A stretch of 64,000 bases of DNA, taken from assembly GCA_037349315.1 (NCBI GenBank), contig JBAIAC010000051.1, positions 26,014,001-26,078,000 on the forward strand. The letters are read 5' to 3'. This DNA is from Chelydra serpentina (taxonomy: Eukaryota; Chordata; Testudines; Chelydridae). Shown piece after piece: positions 12,120 to 21,907 of this stretch. The first letter of the stretch is position 1. Each line of letters starts with the position of its first letter. The notes beneath the pieces are model-generated. The model was not told the origin of the DNA, searched no databases, and saw only the letters and a list, made by a program, of their open reading frames with translations. Both the position numbers and the translations under genes were made by a program.

Positions 12120-12391
12120 CCCATGGGGTGCACAGTTGCAATATAAATAATAAAAACAATACAGTCCTGTGCTTCATGGTCCTTGCAAATCCTTTCTTTG
12201 GTCTGTCAGCAAGACACCTCCCCTCCCTTCCTTCCTCCCTCCCCCCACCCCCCGCACCTTCCCCCAGAAACCTTCCCTTCTTCCGTTTGTTTTTTGTTGA
12301 TAGCATTTGTTATGTAGTGGGGCTTTTATTCTAATAGGACTTTTATCTTTAAACACGTCAGATCTTTAAAGAACTGGAAAACATGAACAGG
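12120..12391 (+). repeat. Local duplication, copy A
   Basis: This segment matches 14191-14421 in the same orientation. Shared landmarks are GCAATATAAATAA, GGTCCTTGCAAATC, GTTTGTTTTTTGTTGA, GTAGTGGGGCTTTTATTCT and AACATGAACAGGCA. Copy A carries an extra C/T-rich stretch at about 12215-12265 that copy B lacks. Most of the 104-residue minus-strand frame over it is derived from this tract and is not a gene. Confidence 0.8.
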
Positions 12392-12419
12392 CAGGAAGGT
12401 TTAAACTGTGCTTTGTGCC

Positions 12420-13400
12420 TCCAGATTTCACCTTGTAACAGGGTGGCTTTCCCCCATACGCTGAAGAGCCTGGGGCTAATCTAACCTGATTATAGAGTGA
12501 GCCCTACCTGAGGGGAATCGGGCAATTTCCCATAAGGAACAGAAGGCAGGTGCAATAAAGGGGGAGAGGCAGGTTTAAGTGGTGACAAAGCCCAGCTGGG
12601 CAAAGAGCTGAAGGAGAACCAAGTAGGAAGCTCAGAGCATGAAGGAAAGTTCTCCAGAAGAGAGGCCTGGGAAAGACCCTGTCTAAAGCAGGGGCGAGAC
12701 AGAGGCTGGGTATGCAGTGGCCCAGGGAAAGCTGCAACAAAGGAGCAGACCTAGCTGTTAAGGACAGGATAGTGGGTTAGAACCCAGAGTAGAGGGTGGG
12801 ACTGGGTTCCTCTACTGGCCCCAGAGAAGGGGGGTCTGAGCCCATCACAAAGGTTATCAAGCCCAGCAGGGTCTGCAGGCTAAGCCCTGAAGGCCAGCTG
12901 AGGAATAGCCCCAGAGAAGGTGGAAGGATTTTTGTGTGTGTTAAAGACACTTTTGGGACTTTTAGTTGGGACAGTTGTAACCCTGGAAGGGGTGGATTTA
13001 AGACAGTGAGCCATCCTAAGGGCCAAGTCACCAGAAAAGATGCTACTGCCACACTGGAGTGATCATCGGCAGGGGGTGCTAGAGAAGCGAGAGCTGCTAC
13101 TCCACACCTGGCCACCTGGGGATGCCTAGCAGTGAGTGGACTTGGTTACACACCTCTATTGCGTGGTGATTGACTGCATTTGGAGAGAATCTGCCTTTGT
13201 TTGGCACATGGTACTGTGCCAGACTGATGGTTCTGTGCAGCACTCGGGGATAGGCCAGTTTGTTGTTACTTTTGATTTGCACTTCCCTCTCTCTTGTATG
13301 TTGGTGGCTCAGGTGCTGGTCTAGAATCTTGAGCACCTTTTGAATCTTTTTAGAACCTTTTGAGCACCACTGAGGTCAACAGAGTCACGCTTGCCAGTGT
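12420..13400. repeat. Unclassified LTR-like interspersed repeat
   Basis: G/A-rich sequence with landmarks such as CCCAGAGAAGG, TTTTGGGACTTTTAGTTGGG and GCAGTGAGTGGACTTGG. The last recurs in altered form at 62876-62893. This composition resembles non-coding LTR or LTR-adjacent DNA of turtle retroelements, but I found no matching partner copy, so class and limits are inferred. Overlapping frames on both strands are not genes. Confidence 0.3.
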
Positions 13401-14190
13401 CAGTGAGAAGGGAATTAGGCAAAGATACTGTGCAGTTGCCAGGCCACATAGCCCCTCTAAGGATTGAGTGAATTAGTCCAAGTGAGGTAAGAACCAAACT
13501 GAACCACTACCCCAAATTCCAACTGACCCCTTTTCCCAGATATTTTTCACAGAAATGTAGTCTGGCCAGGGAGCCTGGCCCACATTAGAAAATGGGAGCC
13601 TGAGGTACTCAGACTACAGCTGCTATGAGGCACTGCAGTTGTATTTCAGACTCAAACTCTTTTTTGTTTTGGCTGAAATATTTTGGAGGTTGATTTTCCC
13701 CTCCTCCCCCCAAAAAAGGTCTACATTTTCCATGGAAGTTTTTGATGAAAACAGTTTCATTTTTGTCCACAAAATTTCATGGAAAAAAGATGAAATGCTA
13801 GAAGTAGTTCTGACAGAGCTGGATTGGCAGCATAGAAAGGTGAGTCAGTCAAAGGTGTATTAGAAATGCAATCTATACAGGCTATTACGTAGCCCTAGCC
13901 CATAATGTATGACAGAGATATGACTGCAACATAAATCGAGGTATTTGTTAGTCTAAAAGAAAAGCTTTGATGAGATAATTCAAGGAATAGTCTCCATTAA
14001 TTGTCCCAAACTTGGCAATGGTGTGCTGGTGTGCTGAGACCATACGGCCTATCATGCTGGCCCATATGGTCTCATTATGTCTTTGCACTTCCCCCATTTG
14101 TCTGTCTATCCATCTGTTGACTCTATCTTATACTTAGATTGGAGATGGGACCATTTTTTGGATTGGTGTTTGTACAGCACTTTGCACAAT

Positions 14191-14421
14191 GGGGCCCTGG
14201 GAATTACTGCAATATAAATAACAAAAACAATACAGACCAGTGCTTAATGGTCCTTGCAAATCTTTTCTTTGGTCTCCGAGCGAGACCCTCCCTGGAAACT
14301 TTCCTTTCTTCCATTTGTTTTTTGTTGACAACATTTGTCATGTAGTGGGGCTTTTATTCTAATAGGACTTTTATCTTTAAACAAGTCAGATCTTTAAAGA
14401 ATAGGAAAACATGAACAGGCA
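14191..14421 (+). repeat. Local duplication, copy B
   Basis: Counterpart of 12120-12391, starting about 2.07 kb downstream. Copy B is shorter because it lacks the C/T-rich insertion. Similarity stops just after AACATGAACAGGCA, where copy A goes on to AGGAAGG and copy B to CAAAGCG. Confidence 0.8.
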
Positions 14422-14506
14422 CAAAGCGACTTTATTTTAATTGGGTAGATGTAGGGGGAAAACAGAAACTGCAATCAGTTTAATAAGCAAGGCTACCTTT
14501 GGGAAA

Positions 14507-14585
14507 GGTCCTGCTTTGAGCAGGGGGTTGGACTAGATGACCTCCTGAGGTCCCTTCCAACCCTGAGATTCTATGATTCTATGAA
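14507..14585 (+). mobile_element. CR1 LINE 3' tail, 5'-truncated
   Basis: GGTCCTGCTTTGAGCAGGGG, TTGGACTAGATGACCTCC and a terminal GATTCTATGATTCTATGA identify the CR1 (or CR1-tailed SINE) 3' end. Only about 79 bp were inserted, which is usual for CR1 because reverse transcription often stops early. Confidence 0.9.
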
Positions 14586-14651
14586 AGGCCTCTTCTTAAT
14601 ATCTCACTGGTCTATTGCCTAGAGGTGACTTTGGTCAGTGGTAGCTCATCT

Positions 14652-15044
14652 TCAGTGAGAGTGACCAACTCGTCGGATATGGGTTTGACTGGATGTATTT
14701 GCATCTGTGATTGTTTTGATGTTGGTATTCTGGAGTGGACTGTAATCAAAGAGGTGTGTAATTGAACTAGGCTGTGTACCAGTAAACTCCCAATGGATGG
14801 TGCTTCCTTTACATACTAATGAAGTTCTACAAAAGGCATCACCTGGAATCAATAGCAAGAGGAAAAGGAAGGTGATGGAAATGTATGCAGGAAAGGTTTT
14901 GTCTATTCCAAAGAGAAGTTCATGGAAGACTATATCATAGTATAACTTTGGGGCTAATTCTGAACAAGGGCTCCCAAAAATCCAGGACAGCCAGTTTTTT
15001 TTCAGGTGGGAACCCCAACCTTTCGCCAAAGGCTGACCCCACAA
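14652..15044 (-). CDS. Unrecognised 130-codon frame, possible exon
   Basis: This minus-strand frame has a hydrophobic run (ITFLFLLLLIPGDAFC, about residues 57-72). The DNA encoding it is also a strong pyrimidine tract ending in TTCCAG near 14845, so it reads equally well as a splice acceptor followed by an exon of about 60 codons. The downstream peptide contains CRTSLVCKG and HWEFTGTQ. I do not recognise a family. No donor, start or neighbouring exon is clear, and chance is a real alternative. Confidence 0.15.
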   Translation of the reverse strand: MWGQPLAKGWGSHLKKNWLSWIFGSPCSELAPKLYYDIVFHELLFGIDKTFPAYISITFLFLLLLIPGDAFCRTSLVCKGSTIHWEFTGTQPSSITHLFDYSPLQNTNIKTITDANTSSQTHIRRVGHSH

Positions 15045-17158
15045 GACAGCAGGGAGTTTGGCAGCAGCCTTACTGAATGGCAGCCTACACTCACCATGTC
15101 ACAGCTTTGGACATTTGTACCATTTTACAGGGGCAGCAGTGCCATCTGCTGCTCCACCAGACCCTGCTAGTACCGTTGTCAGATTGTCCACGATTGCTTA
15201 TTCAAAGGGTTTCCTTGCTTATATCACAGGTAACCTTCATACCTGAAGCCGTTCCATTATCTGCAACCTGTGGACACACTCGATGACTGAAAATACAGCC
15301 TGTGGCAAGTTCACCCAGGGCTGAGAGGTTCAATGGGCAATGCATGTTTTCAGGCACCGAAAGGGAAAGGTGAGGGAAGAAGAACATGGGGAAGAAAAAG
15401 CAGATCTTGGATGGATGATGAAGGCTAGTTTATCCAAATAATGAAACAGCAGAAGAACCTGTTAGAAGAAGCCATATGTCAACAGGGATCCAAAGTCAAC
15501 CACAAGGAGGAAATCATAACTGGGTGTTTTGTTCTGAATTTCAGGAGAACAGGAGTCTTAGTTAAAAGCCAATGGGCCAAATTCAGCTCTGATGTAACTC
15601 CATCGTAACTCCATCAACTTCAACAAAATTGCATGTCTCATAACTGTGGTAAGAGTGCACCAGAGGGGATCACCAGGTACATTCAGTATATTTACTAGGG
15701 AACACACTTCTCTCAGAACAGACAGACATAACGTTGAGCAGTGGGAGATGAGATTATGCTGCCAAGTGTTAGACCAGGAGAGATAGATTATATATATAAT
15801 CAAATATAATATAGGGAATTGTCTTGATTTAAAAACTGAATAAAGAGTTCAGGTGTTGATTCTGTAACAGGTTGGTTTTGTCACTACGCTAGAATGGTGG
15901 AGATTTTAGATCCAGTTCCTAGGTCTTCCACAGGCTGTGTGTTTGAGCTTGAGGAAAATTACTTGTAGTGCTGCTGAATCTCCTAATATTCAGTGCTTTT
16001 CTTAAATCCTTAGCTCCTGGGGTCAAGTGAATATGAGTATCTCAAGTTTTCATTTTTTTTAAAAATAGTAAGTTCCTAGCCCTCATGGTTTCAGAGGAAA
16101 AGTTTGAAAATATAACCTGCATGTAATGTAAAGCCTCAGAAACCAGAAGACCAATAAAAAGAATACAGCATGTATTATGGTTTTGTAGTTAAATCTCATT
16201 ATTTTTGAATGGTTGGGGTTGGCAAAACTGTAATTAATCTCTGTGGCTCAATTAGGCTTCTGTAAAATGATGATGATAATAATAATAATAAAACATCATC
16301 TTTGTTTCAGATTGTAAGTTTTTGGGGGCATAGCCTGCCTCTTATATATGGTTGTATAGTGCCTGACAGAAGCGGGTCTTTAGCAGAGGTTTAAACAATA
16401 CGGGATACATCTCCTCATTTTAAGTCACTTCACACTCACCTTGATCTCCATTTATTATTATTATAATTTTGCTGTAACTGGAGTGATATGAAATCCACAA
16501 AACTGATTTATTTATTTTTTCACCAGAAAGGTTTTGGAAAAGTTCTGGGAGACCATGCAGATTCTCATGACAGAGACTACATGCTGTAAATATTTAAATG
16601 GCTCACATAGACTGTTAATCAATTCCAGAGTTGGAAGGAGTTCTGGCTTTGAAGAGAGTGACATGTCTAAACTGACTCTTCTGATTTAGAAAGTAATGTG
16701 CGTGGTGAATCAGTGAAGCTGTAAATGACAGCCTGTGTAAAATGAGGAGACCGTTTCACTCCAGTTCTTAGCAGACAGCTGTCCATTGCATAAGAACCAC
16801 CTTCACAGCTGGCATCCTTGTTGACTATCTCATGAGAAACCGCACACAACGAATGGGCTATGGAAACTGAACTGCCCTGTTTGCAGAGCTGGGTTGTAGT
16901 GAGGGAAGCTGTAGCCATGGAGTGGATGTACAATGGGTGTCTCAGGGAGAACACCGTGCCCTACCTAGCAGGCATGCTCAGGTACAGCAGAATGAATATT
17001 GCTTGTACGGTACTGTTAGAGCAGACCCACAGCAGCAGTGATTGCATGCATGAGAGCTGAGTAATACTGCAAAAAACACCTTCTGTGAACACTAGTTTGA
17101 ATAATCGTTTCTTCTCAGAAACCTTAGCTTTCACTCACTTTGTTAGGATTTAGGGGGG
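15045..17158. other. Non-coding stretch without a recognisable gene
   Basis: Short frames only. A TGA/TAA microsatellite occupies about 16269-16293. Diverged vertebrate repeat text (GGGGGCATAGCCTGCCT, GTATAGTGCCTGACA) lies around 16320-16375. The 95-residue minus-strand frame at 16667-16954 has no family feature and an unrelated frame opposite it. Confidence 0.5.
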
Positions 17159-17256
17159 AGATTTTCAAAAGAGCTGGAGGGATTTAGGAGCACAGGACCC
17201 ACTGACTTTCAATGAGACTCATGTTCCTAAAGCCCACAGGTTATTTTGAAAATCTG
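17159..17256. mobile_element. Palindromic MITE (AGATTTTCAAAA type)
   Basis: AGATTTTCAAAAGAGC on the left is inverted on the right as TTTTGAAAATCT, with ACTTTCAATGAGACTC near the centre. The same design is visible at 49424-49498. These are short inverted-repeat elements with no coding capacity. Confidence 0.6.
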
Positions 17257-17511
17257 GACCTATGTAGCTCAGGCCTGTGGACTGAATTGCCACTATTCAA
17301 AAATCTTCCATATTTGTCTTCCTTCTTCTGCTGGAAGCACCAGCTATGCTGCCTCGGTAGAGGTCTTTCGCACCCGAACTAATTGCTGTCATTATGTGCA
17401 ATCTGAAGTAATTTGTGGGGAGCTGGTTGGGCAGGTTTACCAACTCCAGAATGGAATTGCTGGTCAAAACACACGAGAGAGCAAGAGTGAAATACCCCTC
17501 TCCCGAACTGG

Positions 17512-17651
17512 CCGATAGCCTAGTGGTTGGAACACAACTCTGGGGTGTAAGAGACCCCACTTCAGGTCTTGCTCTGCTTGATTCAGAGCACAGGCTTGAA
17601 TCTGAATCTCCCGCATTTGAGGTGAGTGTCCCCACCACTGAGCTCTCCCAC
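17512..17651. repeat. Inverted tRNA-like pair, copy 1
   Basis: The left half reads like a tRNA-derived sequence (GATAGCCTAGTGGTTGGAAC as an A-box-like region, then a CACTTCAGGTC segment). The right half carries the same motifs inverted (GATTCAGAGCA, GGCTTGAATCTGAATCTCCC, ACCACTGAGCTCTCCC). The two halves form a fold-back of about 140 bp. It is not a functional tRNA gene because the arms do not form a complete cloverleaf. Confidence 0.5.
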
Positions 17652-17686
17652 TGTATATAAATAATTTAAATCTTCACTGAGCCAAA

Positions 17687-17826
17687 GAGCGAGTGGTTCA
17701 ATGGTTATAGCATTCACTCAGGATGCTGGAGACCTGCGTTGAACTTCTTTAAGTGATTTTTAATTTCTGGCCAGGAATGGTACCTAGGTCACACACCTAG
17801 ACTAACACCCTACTCTCTGGACCATT
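17687..17826. repeat. Inverted tRNA-like pair, copy 2
   Basis: A second fold-back unit 36 bp after the first. GAGTGGTTCAATGGTTATAG, GAGACCTGCGTTGAAC and, in inverse sense, GGTACCTAGGTC and CTACTCTCTGGACCATT supply the tRNA-like arms. Same architecture as 17512-17651 but strongly diverged from it. Confidence 0.45.
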
Positions 17827-17977
17827 CTTCCTTTCTTGCTCCCATTCTAAACACATGTGGATTTGATCTGAGCATACAATGCAGTTTACACTTTCTGATT
17901 TCCATGTAATTTTGGAGACTCTAATTTCCTCTGGCTAACTCTTCTAAAAAGGGGCTTAGAGACTCACAGTATATAAG

Positions 17978-18140
17978 TATCAGTGGGGTAGCCGTGTTAG
18001 TCTGGATCCGTAGAAGCGACAGAGTCCTGTGGCACCTTATAGACTAACAGACGTATTGGAGCATAAGCTTTTGTGGGTGAAGCTTATGCTCCAATAGGTC
18101 TGTTAGTCTATAACGTGCCACAGGACTCTTTGTCGCTTCT
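17978..18140. mobile_element. Palindromic Penelope-like insertion with 12-bp TSD
   Basis: The first arm runs from CAGTGGGGTAGCCGTGTTAG through CCTGTGGCACCTTATAGACTA to GCATAAGCTTTTGTGGG. The second arm then repeats this in inverse order (AGCTTATGCTCCAATA, TGTTAGTCTATAACGTGCC, CACAGGACTC, GTCGCTTCT). ACAGTATATAAG is duplicated exactly on both sides (17966-17977 and 18141-18152). A same-family single arm lies at 27113-27201. The family is a common turtle repeat that I believe is Penelope-like; that name is recalled, not proven here. Confidence 0.72.
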
Positions 18141-18152
18141 ACAGTATATAAG

Positions 18153-19412
18153 CTGGACAGTTTGCATGCTGATAGAGCTTCTGGGGCATGAACTAGGGAA
18201 GAGACCTGTCTGAGCTCTGCAGTTCTCCTTATATTCAGTATATTAGTCAGGTTTTCCTTATATTTTTGTGTAGCTTTCTACTGCAGTTGAGGGACCATAG
18301 GGAAGCTACTTAACACCTGCCAATCCCAATGCCTATTATTTGATAAGTACAGAAACCAGCGCGTAAAGTGTTTGTCTAACATTGCAGAGCTAATATAGAG
18401 CAATTCTAACAAGATTTGATTTTCTTTGCAAGGTTCTGAGCACCTGGGGCACTGGGAATTAAAATCAATGGGAGCTGAAGGTGCTGAGCACTTGGTAGGA
18501 TAGAACTCTTTTTTTTCAGGGTGCCAATAATGAGGCACTTCTGATAAATTCTTTCTCTGTGCCTTTGATCATAAATTAAAGGATGGATCAATTAATTGTC
18601 AGCTGATACCCCTCCCCCCACAAACAAACACAAAATGATCCAAATATTTCATATTTAAACAAACGTTGAGTTAGAAAAAGAATGACGAAGGGTTTATCCA
18701 TTTACATGGCTCAGTTATTAAGATTAGGGACCCAAATCCTGGGAGGATTCTATGTGCGGATCTGGACTACTGCATGTGGCTTTCTGACCCCATTAGGATG
18801 GTCAAATTAAGCCTAGTTTTTCCTTGTTGAACTTGACCATTTCACTGCTTCTCCCTTTTGAAAGTGGCTCTTTCCATAGCTAACTCATTTTGTTTGACCA
18901 AACTTGGCCTTTTTTCACCTCGCTGCCTGATCTATTGATTTGTATTAATTATATTGATTACTTAAGATTTTCCAATTAACACTCTGAAGTTTAGAAGGTT
19001 CTTGTCCGAAGATCAGGCCCAGTATAATTTAGTTAGGAACACTGACATGCACAATTGCAACACTCACACTTAAGAAAAGCCTTTTGAATTTGCAATAGTT
19101 TTATTAACAGAACTAGCCAAGTTACAAACACTCAAACGCAGCAAAGTTGATAGCGATAATACAGAATGTGCATCTGCACATCCATATGCTCACCCCAACC
19201 CCTGAAAAAGGACCCAAAGTGTTAGTCATCCTCCTCATCATCATCAGTGGTCGTCATCCTGGCATCTCCCAAGAGCTGACAACTTGGGAGGGTTCTTATC
19301 TGTAGTTCTGTGCTGGTTTCCTTCACTCCTCCCAGTCTTCTATAGACCACTCCCCTCCGTTTCATTATAAAGATAGTCTTCATGGTACCTTATTGCCAAT
19401 AATTTCTCCTAC
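18153..19412. other. Non-coding stretch without a recognisable gene
   Basis: Mostly AT-rich with short frames. From about 19080 to 19412, next to the Harbinger insertion, the text (AGTTTTATTAACAG, CATCATCATCAGTGG, CATCTCCCAAGAG) looks like part of an interspersed repeat on the minus strand, but I cannot name it. Confidence 0.4.
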
Positions 19413-19798
19413 TAAGCCCTGGTCTACACTAGGAGTTTAGGTCGAATTTATTAGCGTTATTTCGATTGATCCATGCACCCATCCACACGACGAAGCCCTT
19501 AACATTGACTTCTAGGGCTCTTAAAATCGATCTCGCCACTTCACCTCCAATGAGGGGATTAGCGCTTAAAGCGATATTGCCGAATCGATGTAGGCTTAGT
19601 GAGGATGCAATTCGACGGTATTGGCCTCCTGAATCTATCCAACAGTGCAACATCTGACCGCTCTAGACAGCGGTCTGAGCTCGAATGCTCCACCCAGGTA
19701 GACAGGAAAAGCCCCGCGAACTTTTGAATTTCATTTCCTGTTTGGCCAGCGTGGTGAGCTGCAGGTGAGCGCAGATCTCATCAGCAGAGGTGACCTTG

Positions 19799-21787
19799 AT
19801 GGAGTCCCAGAACCGAAGACAAGCTCCAGCATGGACCGAGTGTGAGGTACTCGATCTGATCGCTGTATGGGGAGACGAAACCGTGCTAGCAGAGCTAGGG
19901 TCCAAAAGAAGAAACGCCAATACATATGCCAAAGTCTCCAAGGGCATGCAGGACAGAGGCTACAACAGGGATGCGCAACAGTGCCGCGTGAAAATTAAGG
20001 AGCTCAGGCAAGCCTACCAAAAAACCAGAGATGCAAACAACCGCTCTGGGTCAGAGCCCCAGACATGCCGCTTCTATGATGAGCTGCATGCCATTCTAGG
20101 AGGTGCAGCCAGCACTGACCCACCCATGTGGTATGACTCCGTATGTGGATCATCAGAAACCACAGAGGAGCATGATGATGATAATGATGCTGTAAATAGC
20201 ACACAGACACAGCAAGGAAGCGGAGAAGCCCTTTTCCCCGACAGCCAGGAACTCTTTGTCACCCTGGAGCCAGTACCCTACGAGCCCTCCCAAGGCGTGC
20301 TCGATGCAGGAGAAGGGACCTCTGGTGAGTGTACCTCTGTTAAATTAATACATGTTTTATAAGCAAGCGTGTTTAATGATTAATTCGTGGCCAGTACAGC
20401 TACAGCTACTGAAAAACTCTGTTAACATGTTCGGGGATGGAGCAGAAATCCTCCGGGGACATCTCCAGAAAGATCTCCTGGATGTACTCCCAAAGTCTGT
20501 GCAAAAGGTTTCTGGGGAGGGCAGCCTTATCCTGTGCTCTGTGGTAACACACTCTACCACGCCAGGCCAGTAGCACGTAGTCTGGAATCATGGCTTTGCA
20601 AAGCATGGCGGCGTATGGTCCCGGTGTTTGCTGGCATTCAAGCAACATCCGTTCTTTATCTGTCTGTGTTATCCTCAGAAGAGTGATATCATTCATGGTC
20701 ACCTGGTTGAAATACGGGAAATTTTATTAAGGGGGTATTCAGACGGGCTCTGTCCCTGCTGGGCTGTTTGCCTGTGGCTGAACGGAAATCTTCCCCGCTG
20801 TGACCCACGCGGTGGGGGGAGGGGGAACAGCGAACATTTTGGATGTGTGTCTGTGTGTGGGGGGGGTGTAGATTAGGTTTGCGCTGCATGTTTACCCAAA
20901 AACCGCCGCCCCTCCCTTTTCAATTGCCAACCTGTTTGTTTTAAATTGCCAGCCCAAAGGCTGTTTGTTATGGGAAATGAGGGGGTTGCTGTTTGAAAAC
21001 AATCCCACATGTTATGAAGGTTAAAGAAGCCTATAGACTGTGTCTTACCATGGCTGCCAGCAAGCCGAATTCTGTTGCCCGCCGGACCTGCTTGTGTGAT
21101 CTCTCACACCAAACCGGCAGACCCTCAATATAACAGGCAAAGTGCAACCTTGGACCAAATGCACATGTGCTATGTAATGTTTGGAGCATTGTTCTCTAAT
21201 ATGTGTCTTTTAAACTACTCCTCTCCCGTTTCTTTCCTCCCGCAGCTGCAAATGTATCAACGCCACCCCTTTCATCACTGTCCCAGAGGCTAGCGAAGAT
21301 TAGAAGTAAAAAAAAAAGGAATCGAGACGATATGTTCTCAGAACTCATGGAATCCTCCCACACCGAGGCTGCCCAGCAGAATGTGTGGAGGCAGACACTG
21401 TCGGAGTCCAGGAAGGCAGAATTTGATCGCACGGACAGGTGGCGTGCTGAAGACAATGACTGGCGGGATGAAGAGAGACAGCGGTGGGATGAAGAGAGTA
21501 GGTGGCCTCAGCGTGCAGAGAGAAGGCAGGATGCAATTCTGAGGCTACTGGAGGATCAAACGGAAATCCTCCGGCTTATGGCTGAGGAAAGGCGTAGGGT
21601 TCAGGAAAGGCCGCCTGAGCCCAGACCGCCGCTACAGCCCCCGTGTAACCAACAGCCCTCCTTCCCGAGTCCCATAACCTCATCCCCGAGACGCCCAAGA
21701 ACGCGTTTGGGTGGCCTCCGTGCACCCAACCACTCAAGCCAAGAGAACAGTCCAAGCAAGAAAGGGCTGGTATTCAATAAGTTTTAA
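19799..21787 (+). CDS. Harbinger Myb/SANT-like DNA-binding protein, two exons
   Basis: Exon 1 is 19799-20324 and exon 2 is 21246-21787. The donor CTG|GTGAGT and the acceptor TTTCTTTCCTCCCGCAG| join in frame to give 355 codons. The ATG at 19799 is preferred because the upstream in-frame codon at 19790 is GTG. Residues 10-101 form the Myb/trihelix-like domain: W12 and W24, a QQCRVKIKELRQAY helix (60-73), NNRSG (80-84) and CRFYDELHAILG (90-101). Residues 197-202 (KKKRNR) look like a nuclear localisation signal. The next part is rich in W, R, D and E (DRWRAEDNDWRDEERQRW) and probably helical, and the C-terminal part is proline-rich. In Harbinger transposons this partner protein binds DNA near the element ends and helps bring the transposase into the nucleus. 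No stop or frameshift is seen. Confidence 0.85.
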
Positions 21788-21821
21788 AGTGCTGTGTGTC
21801 CTTGTCCTTCCCTCATCCCCT

Positions 21822-21895
21822 CCTCCACCACCCATCCTGGTGCTTCCCTTTCTCCACCACCCATCCTGGTGCTTCCCTTCCTCCACCACCTATCC
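21822..21895. repeat. Minisatellite inside the Harbinger element
   Basis: About two and a half copies of a roughly 30-bp unit containing CCACCACCCATCCTGG and TGCTTCCC. It lies between the Myb-like stop codon and the end of the transposase frame, so it is probably 3' untranslated sequence. Confidence 0.75.
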
Positions 21896-21907
21896 CGGGA
21901 GACTGTG

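Noticed and set aside
21790..21900. CRISPR-like array
   Set aside because: Short degenerate tandem minisatellite without spacers, in a vertebrate sequence.
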